From positions 140,658,671-140,722,670 of the forward strand of contig NC_084759.1 in assembly GCF_028858725.1 (NCBI RefSeq): DNA of 64,000 bases. The letters run 5' to 3'. This document shows positions 19,054 through 31,900 of the stretch, piece by piece. The stretch is from Colius striatus (Eukaryota; Chordata; Aves; Coliiformes; Coliidae). Numbering within the stretch: the first letter of the stretch is position 1; the number at the start of each line of letters is the position of its first letter. Under the pieces are notes generated by a model. It saw only the letters and a list, made by a program, of their open reading frames with translations, made no database searches and was not told the origin of the DNA. A program made the position numbers and the translations under genes.

Positions 19054-22000
19054 ATGGCGGCCTGCGTGCGGCTCGGCGCCGCGGCGGAGGCGCCTCTCCT
19101 GGGGCTGGGCACGTGGAAGGTAACTGCGGCCGGGGCCGGCTCTCCTGCAGCGGGACCTGGTGCTGCCGCTGTGCCGCGGTCCCTTGCTCGTGAGAGGGAG
19201 CGGCGCTGCCGGCAGCACCGACGTCTCGGCGGGGCTGCCGCCCGGATTCCCGCTCGGTCCGGCGGTGCGGCCGCGGCTATCGGCACTGGGGGCCTCTCGC
19301 CGCCCGCCGGCCCTTGCAGCAGCCCGAGGCCTGAGCTGAAGCTCCGTTGCTGCGCGAAGCCCTTCTGGAGGCTGCCCGCGGCTCTCGGAGAGGAGGTCTG
19401 GGGAAGTGAGGGGGCCTTGCACTGAATGTAGCAGGCAAAGCCTGCCCGACCGTGGGCAACAGCCCCGCTATTGGAGCCTCATCTCTGCAATGGCGCTGTA
19501 GAGCCCAGCGTGGGAATGAGGTGGTAGAGGGGCGGCTGGAGGCCGAATTTAGGCTCCGGTGCTTTGAGAGGAGTACAGACCCAAGAAAGCTTTATGGAAA
19601 AGACCCTTTGAAAGCCTCGTTGTGTGTTTAGGTACATTCCAGCTAAGGAGCAGCACGCGAGAATCCCAGATCAAGACATATGATACCGTTTTTCCCTTCA
19701 TTCCCCCCCAGGTGAGGTAACAGCTGCAGTGATGGCTGCCATTGATGCTGGGTACCGCCACTTTGACTGTGCCTACGTGTACCAGAACGAGAAGGAAGTT
19801 GGGGATGGGATCCAGCAGAAAATCAAGGAAGGTGTTGTGAAACGAGAAGACCTCTTCGTTGTCAGCAAGGTAAAGATCAGATGGCCTCGAATCAGAAACA
19901 GATTGTGATGTTTTTATTGTAGGAAATTAAAGTGCTTTGGAGACATTCATAATGTAAATGGGATCACTCCTGATACTACTTTCTTGTTCCACTTCATCAG
20001 CACAGTGATAGAGCTTAACTCCTGTTTAACTATAGCAATTTTTATTGCTGTAGCCATTGAATAGGAATGATGAGCTCTTTGAGCTTTAAGCAGGGAGAAG
20101 AATCGCCCTTATCCTAATTAAATGGTGGCAGTATTCATCTCGTCAAACCAATAACACTGAAGGATAGCAAGACTGATTTCCCTCCCCCAAATCTATAAAA
20201 AGAATCAGCACCAGGCAAAGGTAGAAACTCAAAATGTGGAGATCTGAGACTGCTCAGTGTCATGGAGTGATATAGAAGCAGAACCCGTTTGGTAATAGCA
20301 TCTCACTGACTGCTAAAGCACAGTGAAGATGATGAGTCTGGTGGTGGCTGGTGCTTGTTTCAGAGCCGGGTCCCCAGTCCTGCCAAAGGGGTTTCTCTAC
20401 CGTGTGAGGAAGAGGAGGTTCTGGGCACCCTGGGACAGTGTAATCTGCTCAGCACATGTCCCAAGGAAGATAGAATCCTCTTCTCTTGCTTCCTAAGGAA
20501 AACAGGCTGTTTAGCTGCATCCTGGAGTTGCTTCTTACCTTGGTAAAGGTTGGTGACAGCCACATCTTTGTGGCTTGCCTTACGTTTGCTTGGCTTTGCC
20601 TGCTGCATTCAGTGCAAAAGTCTTATGCTTGGTCAGGAATGACAGATATATGTATTCATTTAAAAACCACCTGTTGCAAAGGCAGACTAAAAAACAGACA
20701 GTACATGTCATGTCTTAACTAATGAGGACATTTTTATGGTCTTGCTCAAATACCTGTGCTGCCACTGCACAGACTGAATTTGGTGTCACGGGCCAGTTCC
20801 CTGGCAGAGCAAGCGCTGTCTGAAGAGCAGTTGGATGGCCTCATTCCACATCACCTTCCAAAGAAGATGGAGCCTTTCTGTCCTGTGCAGGACAGCACCC
20901 AAGAGCTTTAACTCAGGAGGTCACAGTGTGCCTTGGTTTTTTGTCTCTAGCTGTGGTGCACGTTTCATGAAAAGCCTCTCGTGAAGGGAGCCTGCCAGAA
21001 GACGCTCGCTGACCTGAAACTGGATTATCTGGACCTCTACCTCATTCACTGGCCTCTTGGGTTCAAGGTACAGTAAGTGCAATGCCCTTGGTTTTGTTTA
21101 TTATGATGGCAGCTTTTGGGGAGCTATATGGCTTTACAGTCCAACAGTTGCTCTGGCTGAGAGACAATCACGTGTCTGTTGCATGAACCAGCTTTACTTT
21201 AGCTTTGGTCTCTGCCGCAAGATGGTTGCTTACCTCCTGCTTTGATCCTGGGATCAAATATTTCCAAGAGAAAATAATTGGTTTCCAATTCTCTCTTTAA
21301 TCACAAAGTCCTTAATACAATCCAGGTAGAGCTGACCTTGCCTGTAGGAGTCTTAGAAATTCACAAGGTGAAACTTGTAGGGAGGCCTAAACCCTTTCAC
21401 AGATTAGTGAAGGAGTTGTTGTCTCAGTTCGACTGTTTCTAGTCTTAGACTTTCTGTCCTGCTACAGTCTGATCAGTCTTCATTCTACCTGTAGCTTTTG
21501 AGAGGCTCATCTTTCTTTCATACTCTGTTTTAGCTCTATGTTAGCAAAGCCATGAAAGTGAGACTGTCTTGTGGTAACAGTAGCAAACAGCTGTGAAACC
21601 CACTTCACTCGGTGTCTTTTCATAACTTGTACTCAAAGGTGCTTCTAATGTTCCTAGTATTAGTGGCTTTACACTGAGTTTTGTCACTTCACGCAACACT
21701 TCAGCAGATCTGGTGGTGTGTAGACCAAAGCTACATGTTCCCAGTCCCTAACTGGGTTTCCTGATTCCCTTCTGGAAAAAAGGGGAAAAAAAAAAGGGGT
21801 CCAGCAGCAGATGGAATGATGACTGGCACAAAGGCCTTAAATTCCTCCTGCTGCTCAGAAAGGAGTCACTGAATGTAGACAAGAGTCAGAGTTCTTCCCT
21901 GTAGTATAAGTTTAAGCTATTGTGGCTGTGAGTTGTTATGGTGTTAAGCAAACTTCTTAAGAGATGTTCAAGCATTTTCTTACTCTGACAGGCAGGAGAG

Positions 22001-25000
22001 GAGCTGTTTCCCACGGATGACAAAGGCATGGCTATACCCAGCAATACAGATATTCTACAGACATGGGAGGTAAGTTCATCTACAGTGGAAGTCATGTCTT
22101 CTGTCCTCAGCAGTGCTGGTGGCCTCAGCAGTCACAGAATGTATGCAGGAATAGCAGAAATAGTGGGAAAGAATAAGCAGACGTATGTGGTAGCTTTTAT
22201 AAATGTACATGCTTGGCCAAGCTATGATTCCTGTTCACTCTGGATTAGCATCTCAAGTCACTGAGCTGCACAGTCACTTTCTGTGGAGCTGCAGACCAGA
22301 CTAATGTTAAGAAGAAATTCTTTACTTCATCACGGCTGTAGGACTTTTCCTCACAATAGTTCTCATGCAGTTCTTGAAGTGCCCAAACAGATTGTGCAGA
22401 AAGAGACAAGTTGCAATCCTCTTGTCTTAGGGCATAGCCCTGCAGTGCTGTCACACTAGTAAAGTTAGAGTCTACTTTTCCTTGTGTAACTCGGGGATCT
22501 CCCAGTCTCAACAATGATTTTGGGCTTTAGTGTGATAAAAGACATGGCTCAGATACTGCCTGTGTGTGCTTTTTCTCCTAGAGAATCCAAAACCTGACAG
22601 GTCCAAACAGTTATTTTGTGCTTGGCATGAAGGGAAACGAGCCACACCAGGAAAAATGCAGTCAGGCCCTGTCTTGTACACCAGAGGCTGACTTTGCTGC
22701 CCTTTGTGTTAGGCCATGGAAGAGCTGGTGGATGCTGGTCTGGTAAAAGCCATTGGAGTCTCCAACTTTAACTGTGAGCAGACTGAAAGAATCCTGAACA
22801 AGCCAGGACTGAAGCACAAGCCTGCAAATAACCAGGTAAGCTGCAAAGAGGGAGCAGGGGAATAGTTGTCAGATGTTATAAAGATCTGATTACAGTTCAA
22901 TGGGGAGATGGAAAAAGGGAGGACAAAGTAGACACATGTGTTGGAAATCCTGTCCAGTGCATATTTCTTGGTATAAAAAGGACCAAAATATTTTGTCCCT
23001 TACTGTGTTGAAGCACTTTTTGCAAGTTCTGGAGTATTTTCCTGGAAGGGATTCTCTCTGGAGTCATAAAGAATCCAGACACAAGGTACCATTCTGACTG
23101 TAAACAGTGAGTTCTGCAAAGTCTCTCAGGACAAAATCCAAAAAGTACATAAGGATCAATATCAAAGTTGGTGCCCTGTAGAACTGTCATCTTGTGTGTC
23201 ACACAGACCACATGCAGGGTAGGATGAAGGCAGCCTGCACTGGGGAAACTAGGAAAGAAACCTCTGCAGCGTGGGAATGCTGCAACAGTTTCAGTCTCTG
23301 CTCTTCTATTGGCAGATCGAGTGTCATCCATACCTTACCCAGGAGAAGCTCATAAACTATTGCCAATCCAAAGGAATCACTGTGACAGCATACTGTCCCC
23401 TTGGACGCCCTGACAGGTGATTTCCAAGTGGCTTCATGTGGTTTAAGTTGGAATTGTTCAGACTAATGGAATCAGTAATAGTGCAGGTGTGTATCTATGT
23501 TTTAATGACTGGAGTAGAATCTTTCTGGAGTGATGATTGGATTTTTGTCTGTTTTTTTCTTTGTTGTTGGGTTTTTTCGCCTCTGTAGGGATAAGCCAGA
23601 GAATCCTTCCCTTCTGGATGACCCCAAGATCAAAGAGATTGCAGCCAAGCACAAGAAAACCCCAGCACAGGTGGGTAGGTGCTGGATAGTAGGGACCCTT
23701 TCCTGTAACACAGCCAGTAAGGAAATGGTTTGAAGAGAAGGTACAGCCGCTATCAGTGTGCCCTCTGAATTGTGTTGCTTTTTTGTGGTGTTAAGAAGCA
23801 ATGCAGGTTGTCCACTCTATGCTCCACAGTATATGCTACTACTATGTCTTTGACCCTCAACCAGAAGAGGACTCTTGATTCATTTTCTGGTGACACTTCC
23901 CCAAGTCCTCTTGCAGAGAATGGAAGCCTTGCATAGACCTCTGTAAGCCCAGGTGGGAAGAAATGGAACTGACTGTCCCAAAAGTGGATGTGAAAGGAAA
24001 CCTTCTGTCTGGGCCTCCACCACTTGCCTCCTTGGCCTTCAGGAGATGCTACCTAGGAGAGGGAGAGTGGTTTGAAACGCAGCTCTGCACAAATGACTCT
24101 ATCTTGGGGAAGACAGCTGTTGGAACAGGCTCTGCTTCCTCCAGAGCAGAAGCTGGCCTCTCTCTGACTCAGTGCTCTGTTCCCACAGGTTCTCCTTCGC
24201 TTCCAGATCCAGAGAAATGTGATTGTGATTCCCAAGTCTGTCACGCCACAGCGCATTGTGGAGAACTTCAAGGTGAGCCGCTAGGAGTGAGCTGGGTGCA
24301 CGGCATGTTCAGGGCTGGCACAGCTTGCCCTTGCACAGCAAGCAGTGATCCTCTCTCACCCTTCCCAAGCCCTCCTTACACAGGAGGATTGGGATTTTGG
24401 CTCTATCTGGAAGCTAGGGCTACAGGGAAAAGTACAGCTGGAGGAAACACAGAGCACTTAAACAGTGTGAGAATGACCTTATCAGTCACCTTACATAGTG
24501 TTTTCTGTTCTGTGACTTGTGGATCAAGTGGCAGGCAGGGCTTGCTTAGAGGTCAAGTAACATTCCTCAAAATACATGTAAACAATGTTAAGGGAAGAGC
24601 CCTGGTGTCATTAAATGACATTGCTCCTGTTAAGTCAGGATTTTGTTTCTTCCTGATACTGGACATCAGAAGTAGCATAGCTGGCTTGACTTAAGTTTGA
24701 AAGTCTGCCACATGTTTCTCTGGAGTCAGAGAAGTGCATCTTCCACACAGAGGCATTCTGCGACAATAAATTGCTCACCAAACATCTTGGAGTAGCTGGT
24801 ACACGTAACTGCAAGTGGCAGTCGCTTTTGTTTGTTTCTTCCCTCTAACAGTAGAGTCTCAGAAATCAAATGATACGTCTTTTCCTTTCCCTGTTGCATG
24901 AATCCATCATCTCTAACCAGCAGCCATTCTGATGTGAACTTATTCTTTCATCTTGTGACTCTGATTTGAATTTTCAAAGCGGTCACTTCCATCTGCTTCT

Positions 25001-25486
25001 CCTTTTAGGTGTTTGACTTTGAATTGACTAAAGAGGAGATGGCAACCCTTCTCAGTTTAAACAGAAACTGGAGGATCTGTGAAATGATCACGTAAGTGAC
25101 AGCTTGTTGCCTTCAAACCCTTACACTTTCAGTAGTCCTTATTCTTCTCACAGGAACTTTGTAGCTGTTTTACGTGGGTGTATGTTGAAATTTGAAATCA
25201 TGTGGAAAGTGAAGGTTACTTGTCTAGAATGTAACATGGTCCTCCCACTGTTTAGTGCCTGAATAATCAGAAAAGAATTGAACTCGTTGCTCATGGATGC
25301 CTTTTCTATGCTAATAAGTCTCTTGCATTCTGCAGTTACAGAATTCAGAGCTTGCCTTGAGGGTTCCTCTATACACCCACTGCAGTTCTGTATAGCACTT
25401 ATTTCAGCCTTGACAGTTATTCTTCCTCTTTTATTTCCTCCAGGTGTAAAAATCACAAAGAGTACCCTTTCAGTGCAGAATACTGA
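19054..25486 (+). CDS. AKR1B: AKR1B aldo-keto reductase, gene B (splice-site and loop lesions)
   Basis: Ten exons: 1 19054-19119, 2 19702-19869 by homology, 3 20951-21067, 4 21992-22069, 5 22713-22835, 6 23316-23416, 7 23589-23670, 8 24189-24272, 9 25009-25091, 10 25444-25486. All are open, about 314 residues. The catalytic tetrad and IPKS (Lys263) are kept. Two oddities. First, the exon 2 acceptor is AT (19700-19701) where paralogs have AG. The next AG (19710-19711) gives a stop if joined to normal exon 1. Joined to a good donor at 19190 (CTC|GTGAGA), it keeps frame with 23 extra residues and loss of four. Second, a 6-base loss at the exon 6 end removes Pro219-Trp220, and the loop also has Ser211Cys and Ser215Arg. 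It is either a young pseudogene or a divergent isoform. Exon 1 differs strongly from the other paralogs. Confidence 0.8.
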
Positions 25487-25936
25487 AGATGGCTTTATCC
25501 TGCTCTTCTGCAGGCCTCTGGGGTCTAATGAGCTTCTGCTGTTGCCTAGAGTTTTCCACTATGGAGCTTGCACACTGTATTTTGCCTGCCAGCAAAGGCA
25601 TAGTCTGTGTGTTCAGTCACACTGGATGGGGTTTCTTTCTCTGGTGGAAGGAGACAGTAAAATTGTTCTGAAGAACAAAATATGGGCTGTAATAATTCTC
25701 TACCCATTATGTGAGTGTCATTGCATGGCTGAAATAGCAAAGCAGAAAACACAAAGGAGCAACTAGCAGCTGATGGCCTTCTGTCCTGCATCAACACCAC
25801 TTAAGGCTGCAGGGTAAGGATATGTGAGCACAGAAGGAAGATCCTTCCTGAAAGAATGAACTGCTTAATCACTGCCTGAAAGTAGAAGACAACGACTAAC
25901 TTCTAGAGTATAGGTTAAAGCTTTCTGAAAAAGAAG

Positions 25937-26064
25937 AATAAAAGGGGAAATGTCCAGACCTAAAGATTCCTCCCAGCTCATCCTGGGCCTTATTTCAGTC
26001 ACATTTTTCCAGTATCAGCCTGTAAAATAAGATTAGTGTTCATTTTATTCTTATCCACAATAAA
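25937..26064 (+). terminator. Gene B polyadenylation signals
   Basis: AATAAA at 25937-25942 and again at 26059-26064, about 450 and 575 bases after the stop codon. Confidence 0.5.
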
Positions 26065-26289
26065 AAACATTTAACTTGCAAAAGAATGTCATGTCCAAAC
26101 TGAAGGGGAAAATAGGGAAGAGGTACTGGAGCACCAATCTTAATGCTGAATATTACTTACCATAGGCAAACAAAAGCATTGGAATCTACAAGGGGCAGTG
26201 TTCCCACTCTGGTTTTTGATGTGTTTGTGGGTTGTTGGGGTTTTTTAAACCACATTTCCATGTTTGAAACACTCTGTGCTGTCCATTCT

Positions 26290-26530
26290 TGTGCTTTACT
26301 CCCAGGTCCCATGCAGCAGTCTCTCTGGGGGAATTCATCCCAGGTAAGTGTCCATAGTTTAATTGCAAGCAGCTCCCTCAGGGCCAACCTCTAAGCTGCA
26401 GTCACAGCCAAGAGATGTTTGGGCAAAACACTGCAGCCACGTTTTCTGTGATTCATTGTGCCCAGGGCCAGGGCCGCCCTTGGCTGGAGTCCATCTTGTT
26501 TTTTAGACTCTCCCTCTCCTGTGAATGGAG
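26290..26530 (+). repeat. Paralogous 3' flank block downstream of gene B
   Basis: Similar to 37745-37975 downstream of gene C. Shared runs include 'gtctctctg', 'cctcagggccaac' and 'tctaagct'. It marks the 3' part of the duplicated unit. From 26530 to 27310 I see no gene or repeat. Confidence 0.6.
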
Positions 26531-27309
26531 GTGAAATAACTTGCACTTAATGGGCATGAACACTTCCTAGGACAATTCTTACCACTAGAACTGTGTGATG
26601 TTTTTTCCCTCCAGGCATCAGGAGGGCAGCCAGTCCCCAGGAAGCTGGAATTTATCCCATAGCAGGCCAGGAGCAAACCAAGTACCCTTCCTCCTGATAA
26701 GGATTGTTTCCACTGTGGCCTACCCATTTTGATCATTTTGAGTCTTGTTCTCAGATGCAAACGCTGCTCATCTCTTCAAGCTGTGATTTGTGGTAAAGTG
26801 GAATTGCTGCAGACAACTGTCAACAAACCTGAAAGGCACTACACCAAGCATCCAGCTTTAGCACCAACCTTTGCCCACAGAGCAGATCAGACCCTTCCTC
26901 ACACACACAGTTGCTCATCTCACACAAAGAGCCCTCAGGTATTTTATCAAGTACCTAGTTTACAGCATTACCCAGGAGTGTCATTGACTGAGACAGGTGG
27001 TACTTCTCTCCCCACCATCATCTGACAGTACCAGCCACGCTTCGAGGATAGAAATTTCAGTCCCTCAGCCACCACCAGCAGTGCTTAGCAGGAGGGCCCA
27101 GTAGCCACAGTGCCACGACTGGCACAGGGAGCTTTCCTACAGCTCTGCAGATGGTCCATGTCTGCTTCCCCGAACTGTGGGAGGCCCAGTAGGAAGGGGA
27201 AAAAGAAGCGTTAAGTCCAGGATGGCAGCAGGCTTCTCATGCAAACAGCTTTTAGTGCTGTTAACAGAACTCCTACTATCACAATCTTTCTGTTGTTTTC
27301 ATTGACCCC

Positions 27310-27690
27310 TGAAACAAACTGCAGGAGTCTGAGCATACTTAGAGCAGATTTATAGCAAACAAATCCAGACAAACCATAAGCAAACACTGCATTATATAAC
27401 TGTCTTCTGATGTAATTGGAACATCACATGCTGCTGAGGATGGCTGATAGTGCTGCTGAAAACAGGAGGAAGATTGAAGAGACAACCAATTACCTTGTCT
27501 GCCCTCAGGTAAGCAAGAAGTACTAAGTTAGAAAGCAGCTGGACATCTGCTCTGGGCAAGGCTTCCAAAGAAAAATGCACCATGACACTCCCATCTAATG
27601 CACTTGAATATGTTCTGCAAATGTAAGCAAGCAGCAAAGTTTCTCAGATGGCCTTAACATAACATCCTGGGCATCTGTTGGATCCTGCAG
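27310..27690 (+). repeat. Paralogous 5' flank block upstream of gene C
   Basis: Counterpart of 17876-18250 and 42380-42830, shared with both in order. The match with gene D continues toward 27880. Confidence 0.65.
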
Positions 27691-27884
27691 GTATATTCTT
27701 CCTGCCCTGCCACCCCTGCCACTGGGATGTGGCTACTTCAGCAAAACAGCATGTTCTTACCTGCAAAATTTCAAAGCCAGTTTGTAATGTGAAATTATTG
27801 ACCCATTTGCCATTTATTTCTACACTTCCATACTTTATCTTGAAATACGGCCCTTGCCTCCCTCAGAATAGAGGGGCAATGTGA

Positions 27885-28492
27885 TCGTCACGGTGATGGC
27901 ATCCTGGGCTGCATCAAGGAGACTGGCCAGCAGGTCAAGGGAGGTTCTGCTCCCCCTCTACTCTGCCCTGGTGAGGCCTCATCTGGAGTCCTGTGTCCAG
28001 TTCTGGGCTCCTCAGCTCAAGAGGGACAGAGAACTGCTGGAGACAGCCCAGCGCAGGGCCACCAAGATGATCAGGGGCCTGGAGCATCTTGTTTATGAGA
28101 AAAGGCTGCAGGAACTGGGGCCGTTTAGAGAAGAGGAGACTGCAGAGGGATCTCATTAATATTTACAAGTATCTAAATGGTGGGTGTCAGGAGGCTGGGG
28201 CATTCCTTTTTTCTATTGTATGTAGTGATAGGACAAGGGGTAATGGGATGAAGCTGGAACACAAAAAGATACATTTAAACATAAGGAAAAACTATTTCAC
28301 TGTGAGGGGGGATGGGACACTGTCACAGGCTGCTCAGGGAGGGTGTGGAGTCTCCTTCCTTGGAGGTCTTCAAAACACACCTGGATGCATTCCTATGCGA
28401 CCTGATCTAGGTGAACCTGCTTCTGCAGGGGGGTTGGGCTAGATGATCTCTAAAGGTCCCTTCCAACCCCTACCATTCTATGATTCTATGAT
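27885..28492 (+). mobile_element. CR1 LINE 3' end upstream of gene C
   Basis: A 600-base plus-strand CR1. It holds the C-terminal end of the reverse transcriptase frame ([16 protein letters not shown] near 27964), the 3' UTR blocks, and the typical tail 'attctatgattctatgat'. It is less decayed than the other CR1 copies here, and it separates the gene C flank block from its promoter. Confidence 0.93.
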
Positions 28493-28719
28493 ACTCATTA
28501 AAAACTCTCAGAAAGACCAAAAACATTAAAAGAAGCTTCTTCCAACCCTAAAAATAAAGTTCTTTTCTAAAATCACTGCATTGCATGTTACCCCTGCAAA
28601 ACTCCACACTTTTCCTCTCCTGTTACCCTAAGCATAGGCTGTGTTCATGCCACCTTTGAAGGGGCAGCGAAGGCTGAAACCTCCCAAGCTCACACAGGCC
28701 AGCCGCACCGTGGGAGCTC

Positions 28720-28947
28720 TGCCAGAGTCCGGGCTACCGTCGCTATGGTGGGGAGACGCTGCTCTAGCTCAAGGGCTCACAGCCCAAAGCCACGAAGAAA
28801 GCAGCACCAACCAACCCATCCCGGCTCCACTTAACCGAGAGCGGCTGTACAAAGGCGAGGGGCTGTCCCAGGGCGGTGCGGGGCGGGCCCGGCAGCTATT
28901 TAAAGGGCTGGGCGGGCGGTGCTCCTCGGCAGCGTTTTTGGGAAGCC
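28720..28947 (+). promoter_or_regulatory. Gene C promoter
   Basis: CpG-rich. GC box GGGGCGGG at 28880-28887 and TATA-like TATTTAA at 28897-28903, about 45 bases before the start codon. Confidence 0.6.
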
Positions 28948-31900
28948 ATGGCGACTTGTGTGCAGCTGAATACTGGGGCCAAGATGCCTGTCCTGGGACT
29001 GGGCACATGGAAGGTAACAGGGACCTCGGCAGTGTCCCCGGCCGGGCCGCGGCACCTCGCTCCCGGAGCGGGTGGCTCTGTGGCCAGTCTCCCTGCCATC
29101 TCCTCGCGTTCCCGGCCGGGCCGTAGGAGACTCCGAGCGCTCTGGGCTGAGGAGAGGGTCTAGGCGGGTGCGGCCTGAGGGTCCTGGAGCCAGCTCAGCG
29201 CTGCCGCCGCCGGGGCTGCTCTTGGTCCGGCGATGCGTGCAGGCGGAGCCCCGCGCTGCTCTTGAGCTGCCTCTCGCAGCCTGTTCTGCGTCCTTCCTGG
29301 CAGAACGCCCACCCCACCCCTGCGCTTCTCCGGTCAGCGAGGGGTGGCCTCTTCCCTCCCTCTGTGGGAAAGGATTTTGCTGCAGGCAGCTTTAGCCTTG
29401 AGGTACAGCTCTCCTCTTGAAGTGCACAGATAGACAGCCTTGAGAAAGGAGCCAGACAGCCCTGAGAAAGAACTGATAAGATGAAGTGGGGCATAAAAAT
29501 AGGATGCAAGCATACCAAAAAAGCAGCAAGGGCAGCGTGAGGAGAATGTAGCTTAGCCAATTATTAAAAAGCAGGTGCTGCATGCACAGCATGTTTACAA
29601 GATAGAGCAGCCAATTAAGCTTTGTGTATTCACATGTACGTGACTAACAATCATATATATAGAGGTAGAAAGCGAACAATAAACAGCTTCTGCATTGGTC
29701 ATATTGGTCTGATGTGTAGCCCATGAATCCCGTCCCATGAGGTGGTCCCTACATCCCTCCATCTCATGGGTCCCCTCCTGACCCCGCGGCTGCAGCGACT
29801 GCCTGGGCCTCTCCTCGCCTGCCCCACTCCACAGCACAGACAGGTGTGTGGCTGTGGTGGGGCGGTGGGGTTGGTCTCTGCTTCGGTGATGAGTTAACTG
29901 AAAACCAGGGTGAGGTCACCTGGCAAGGAGCTACAGCTTTAGAAGATAATTCAAGCATTTCAGACAAGCTCTGACAAGGAGATCTGCACCACCGTTACCG
30001 TGACTGCAGGATCAGTCCATCTGTACAATGTCTGAAAACAAACATTCCTGGATTTGTATGAACAAGATATGTCAACACTTCTTTGTGTACAGCTCTTGCG
30101 TGCCATTTCAGGGTACAGAGGCACATAGAAATGCACATCTCTCCCATCCCTGAAGGAAGCATATGTTGTAACCTGAAAATTGCAGGTGGAATGTGCCCAG
30201 GGGAAGAGCATTGTACAAGTACATGGTACAAGTGTGATGCAGATGACTAAGGTGTGGACCACTGACCTCTCCAGCAAACTAAAATTCCCCAGCTGGGCAG
30301 TTGCTGACTGTTTCTCTTCTCAGATGCAGCACTGGAAAGTGATGAGTTCTTGCAGAGTGAAGAGGCAGGCACAAAGCTCAGTTTCCTCTGGTACAGCTCT
30401 GGAGAACTGTCCTGGTGTTAGGGGCTCTGTTCTATGTGGCTGTTAGGCTGCGCCTGTGTGGGAATGGGGCTATGGATAAATGGCTAAAGGCTGACTCCAA
30501 GCCCAGGAGCCTGTATCTTTAAGAGGACTCTAGCTTTAAGGACACTGCATGAAAGAGCTCTTTTTAAAATGCCTTTATATGTGTTTCTTTAGTTCCTAGA
30601 TAACTAGGGAATCACCTGTATACTTTGATTTAGGATCTTCGCCTTCCTTTTTTCAGTCCACAGCTGGGCAAATAGCAGCTGCAGTGATGGCTGCCATTGA
30701 TGCTGGGTACCGCCACTTTGACTGTGCCTACGTGTACCAGAACGAGAAGGAAGTTGGGGATGGGATCCAGCAGAAAATCAAGGAAGGTGTTGTGAAGCGA
30801 AATGACCTCTTCATTGTCAGTAAGGTAAGGATTCAGTGACCCAGGATCCAGGGGAAGGCCTGCTTTGTGTAGAACACGTTCATAGGAGGAAATTCAGAGC
30901 AGTGGGGAAAAGCTGGGTACTATAGTAGAGAGTAATTCAGAGCATAGTTCAGGTCAATACTGATGGAAGCTTCTTTTTGTCAACTTATTTTTAGTTAAGA
31001 TATGTTCCCCATCCTCCATTTTTATGAGACTGTGAAAAGTACATGTTAAGCTCAAATGGTTGCAGAAAGTGAGCTGATTTTTCCTCTGCTTATGCAGGAA
31101 ATCTTGTATTTGACACACCATTTAAATGATTAATTTAGAGCTCTTTAACTCATATCTGCCTGTAATGAGTGGCACTTACATGTCTTAACTAATAGAAGAG
31201 GGCTACTGCCTCGGTTTACAATCCTGTTTGACTACATATGCCCCAACAACACATGCTGCCCATGGTGTCATTGATCCTCGGCCAGTCCTGGTCACAGAGT
31301 AAGCCCCACCTGAAGAGCAGTAGGAAGGCCTAATTTCACATCTCCTTCCAAAGGGGAAAGGTATTCCCCTCTCAAGAACTGGACAGAAGAGTTCCAAAAG
31401 CTTTAACTCAGGAGGTCAGAGTGTGCCTTGTTTTTTTGTCTCTAGCTGTGGTGCACATTTCATGAAAAGCCTCTGGTGAAGGGAGCCTGTCAGAAAACTC
31501 TCTCTGACCTGAAACTGGATTACCTGGATCTCTACCTCATGCACTGGCCTCTTGGGTTCAAGGTACAGTAACTGCTATGCCCTTGGCTTGTTCTCCTGGG
31601 AGATGTCCTCCAAACTGCCAGTAACACTTGCAGCACTACTGCTGCTCCAGTCGAGGAGCTTGTGTCTGTTGTGTACACCAGCACAGCTTAACTCTGCCCA
31701 TGTGAGCCCAGCTCTTCATCTCTGCCTCTGAGACTGCTGCTGGCACAGCATCCTCTGCCCATGTGAGCCCAGCTCTTCATCTCTGCCTCTGAGACTGCTG
31801 CTGGCACAGCATCCTCTGCCCATGTGAGAGGAGAGATGCAGACCTAGCACTAAGATCAGGCCTCCCAGCTGCAAGCTTGACTTGTGCTGCTTTACTTTTG

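Noticed and set aside
18318-19425. Several long open frames on both strands around the gene B start
   Set aside because: GC-rich CpG island with few stop codons. Only the 19054 exon 1 frame has family similarity.
23963-24694. 243-codon open frame on the plus strand
   Set aside because: It runs through intron 7, exon 8 (in a different frame) and intron 8 of gene B. Exon 8 in its proper frame explains the coding signal.
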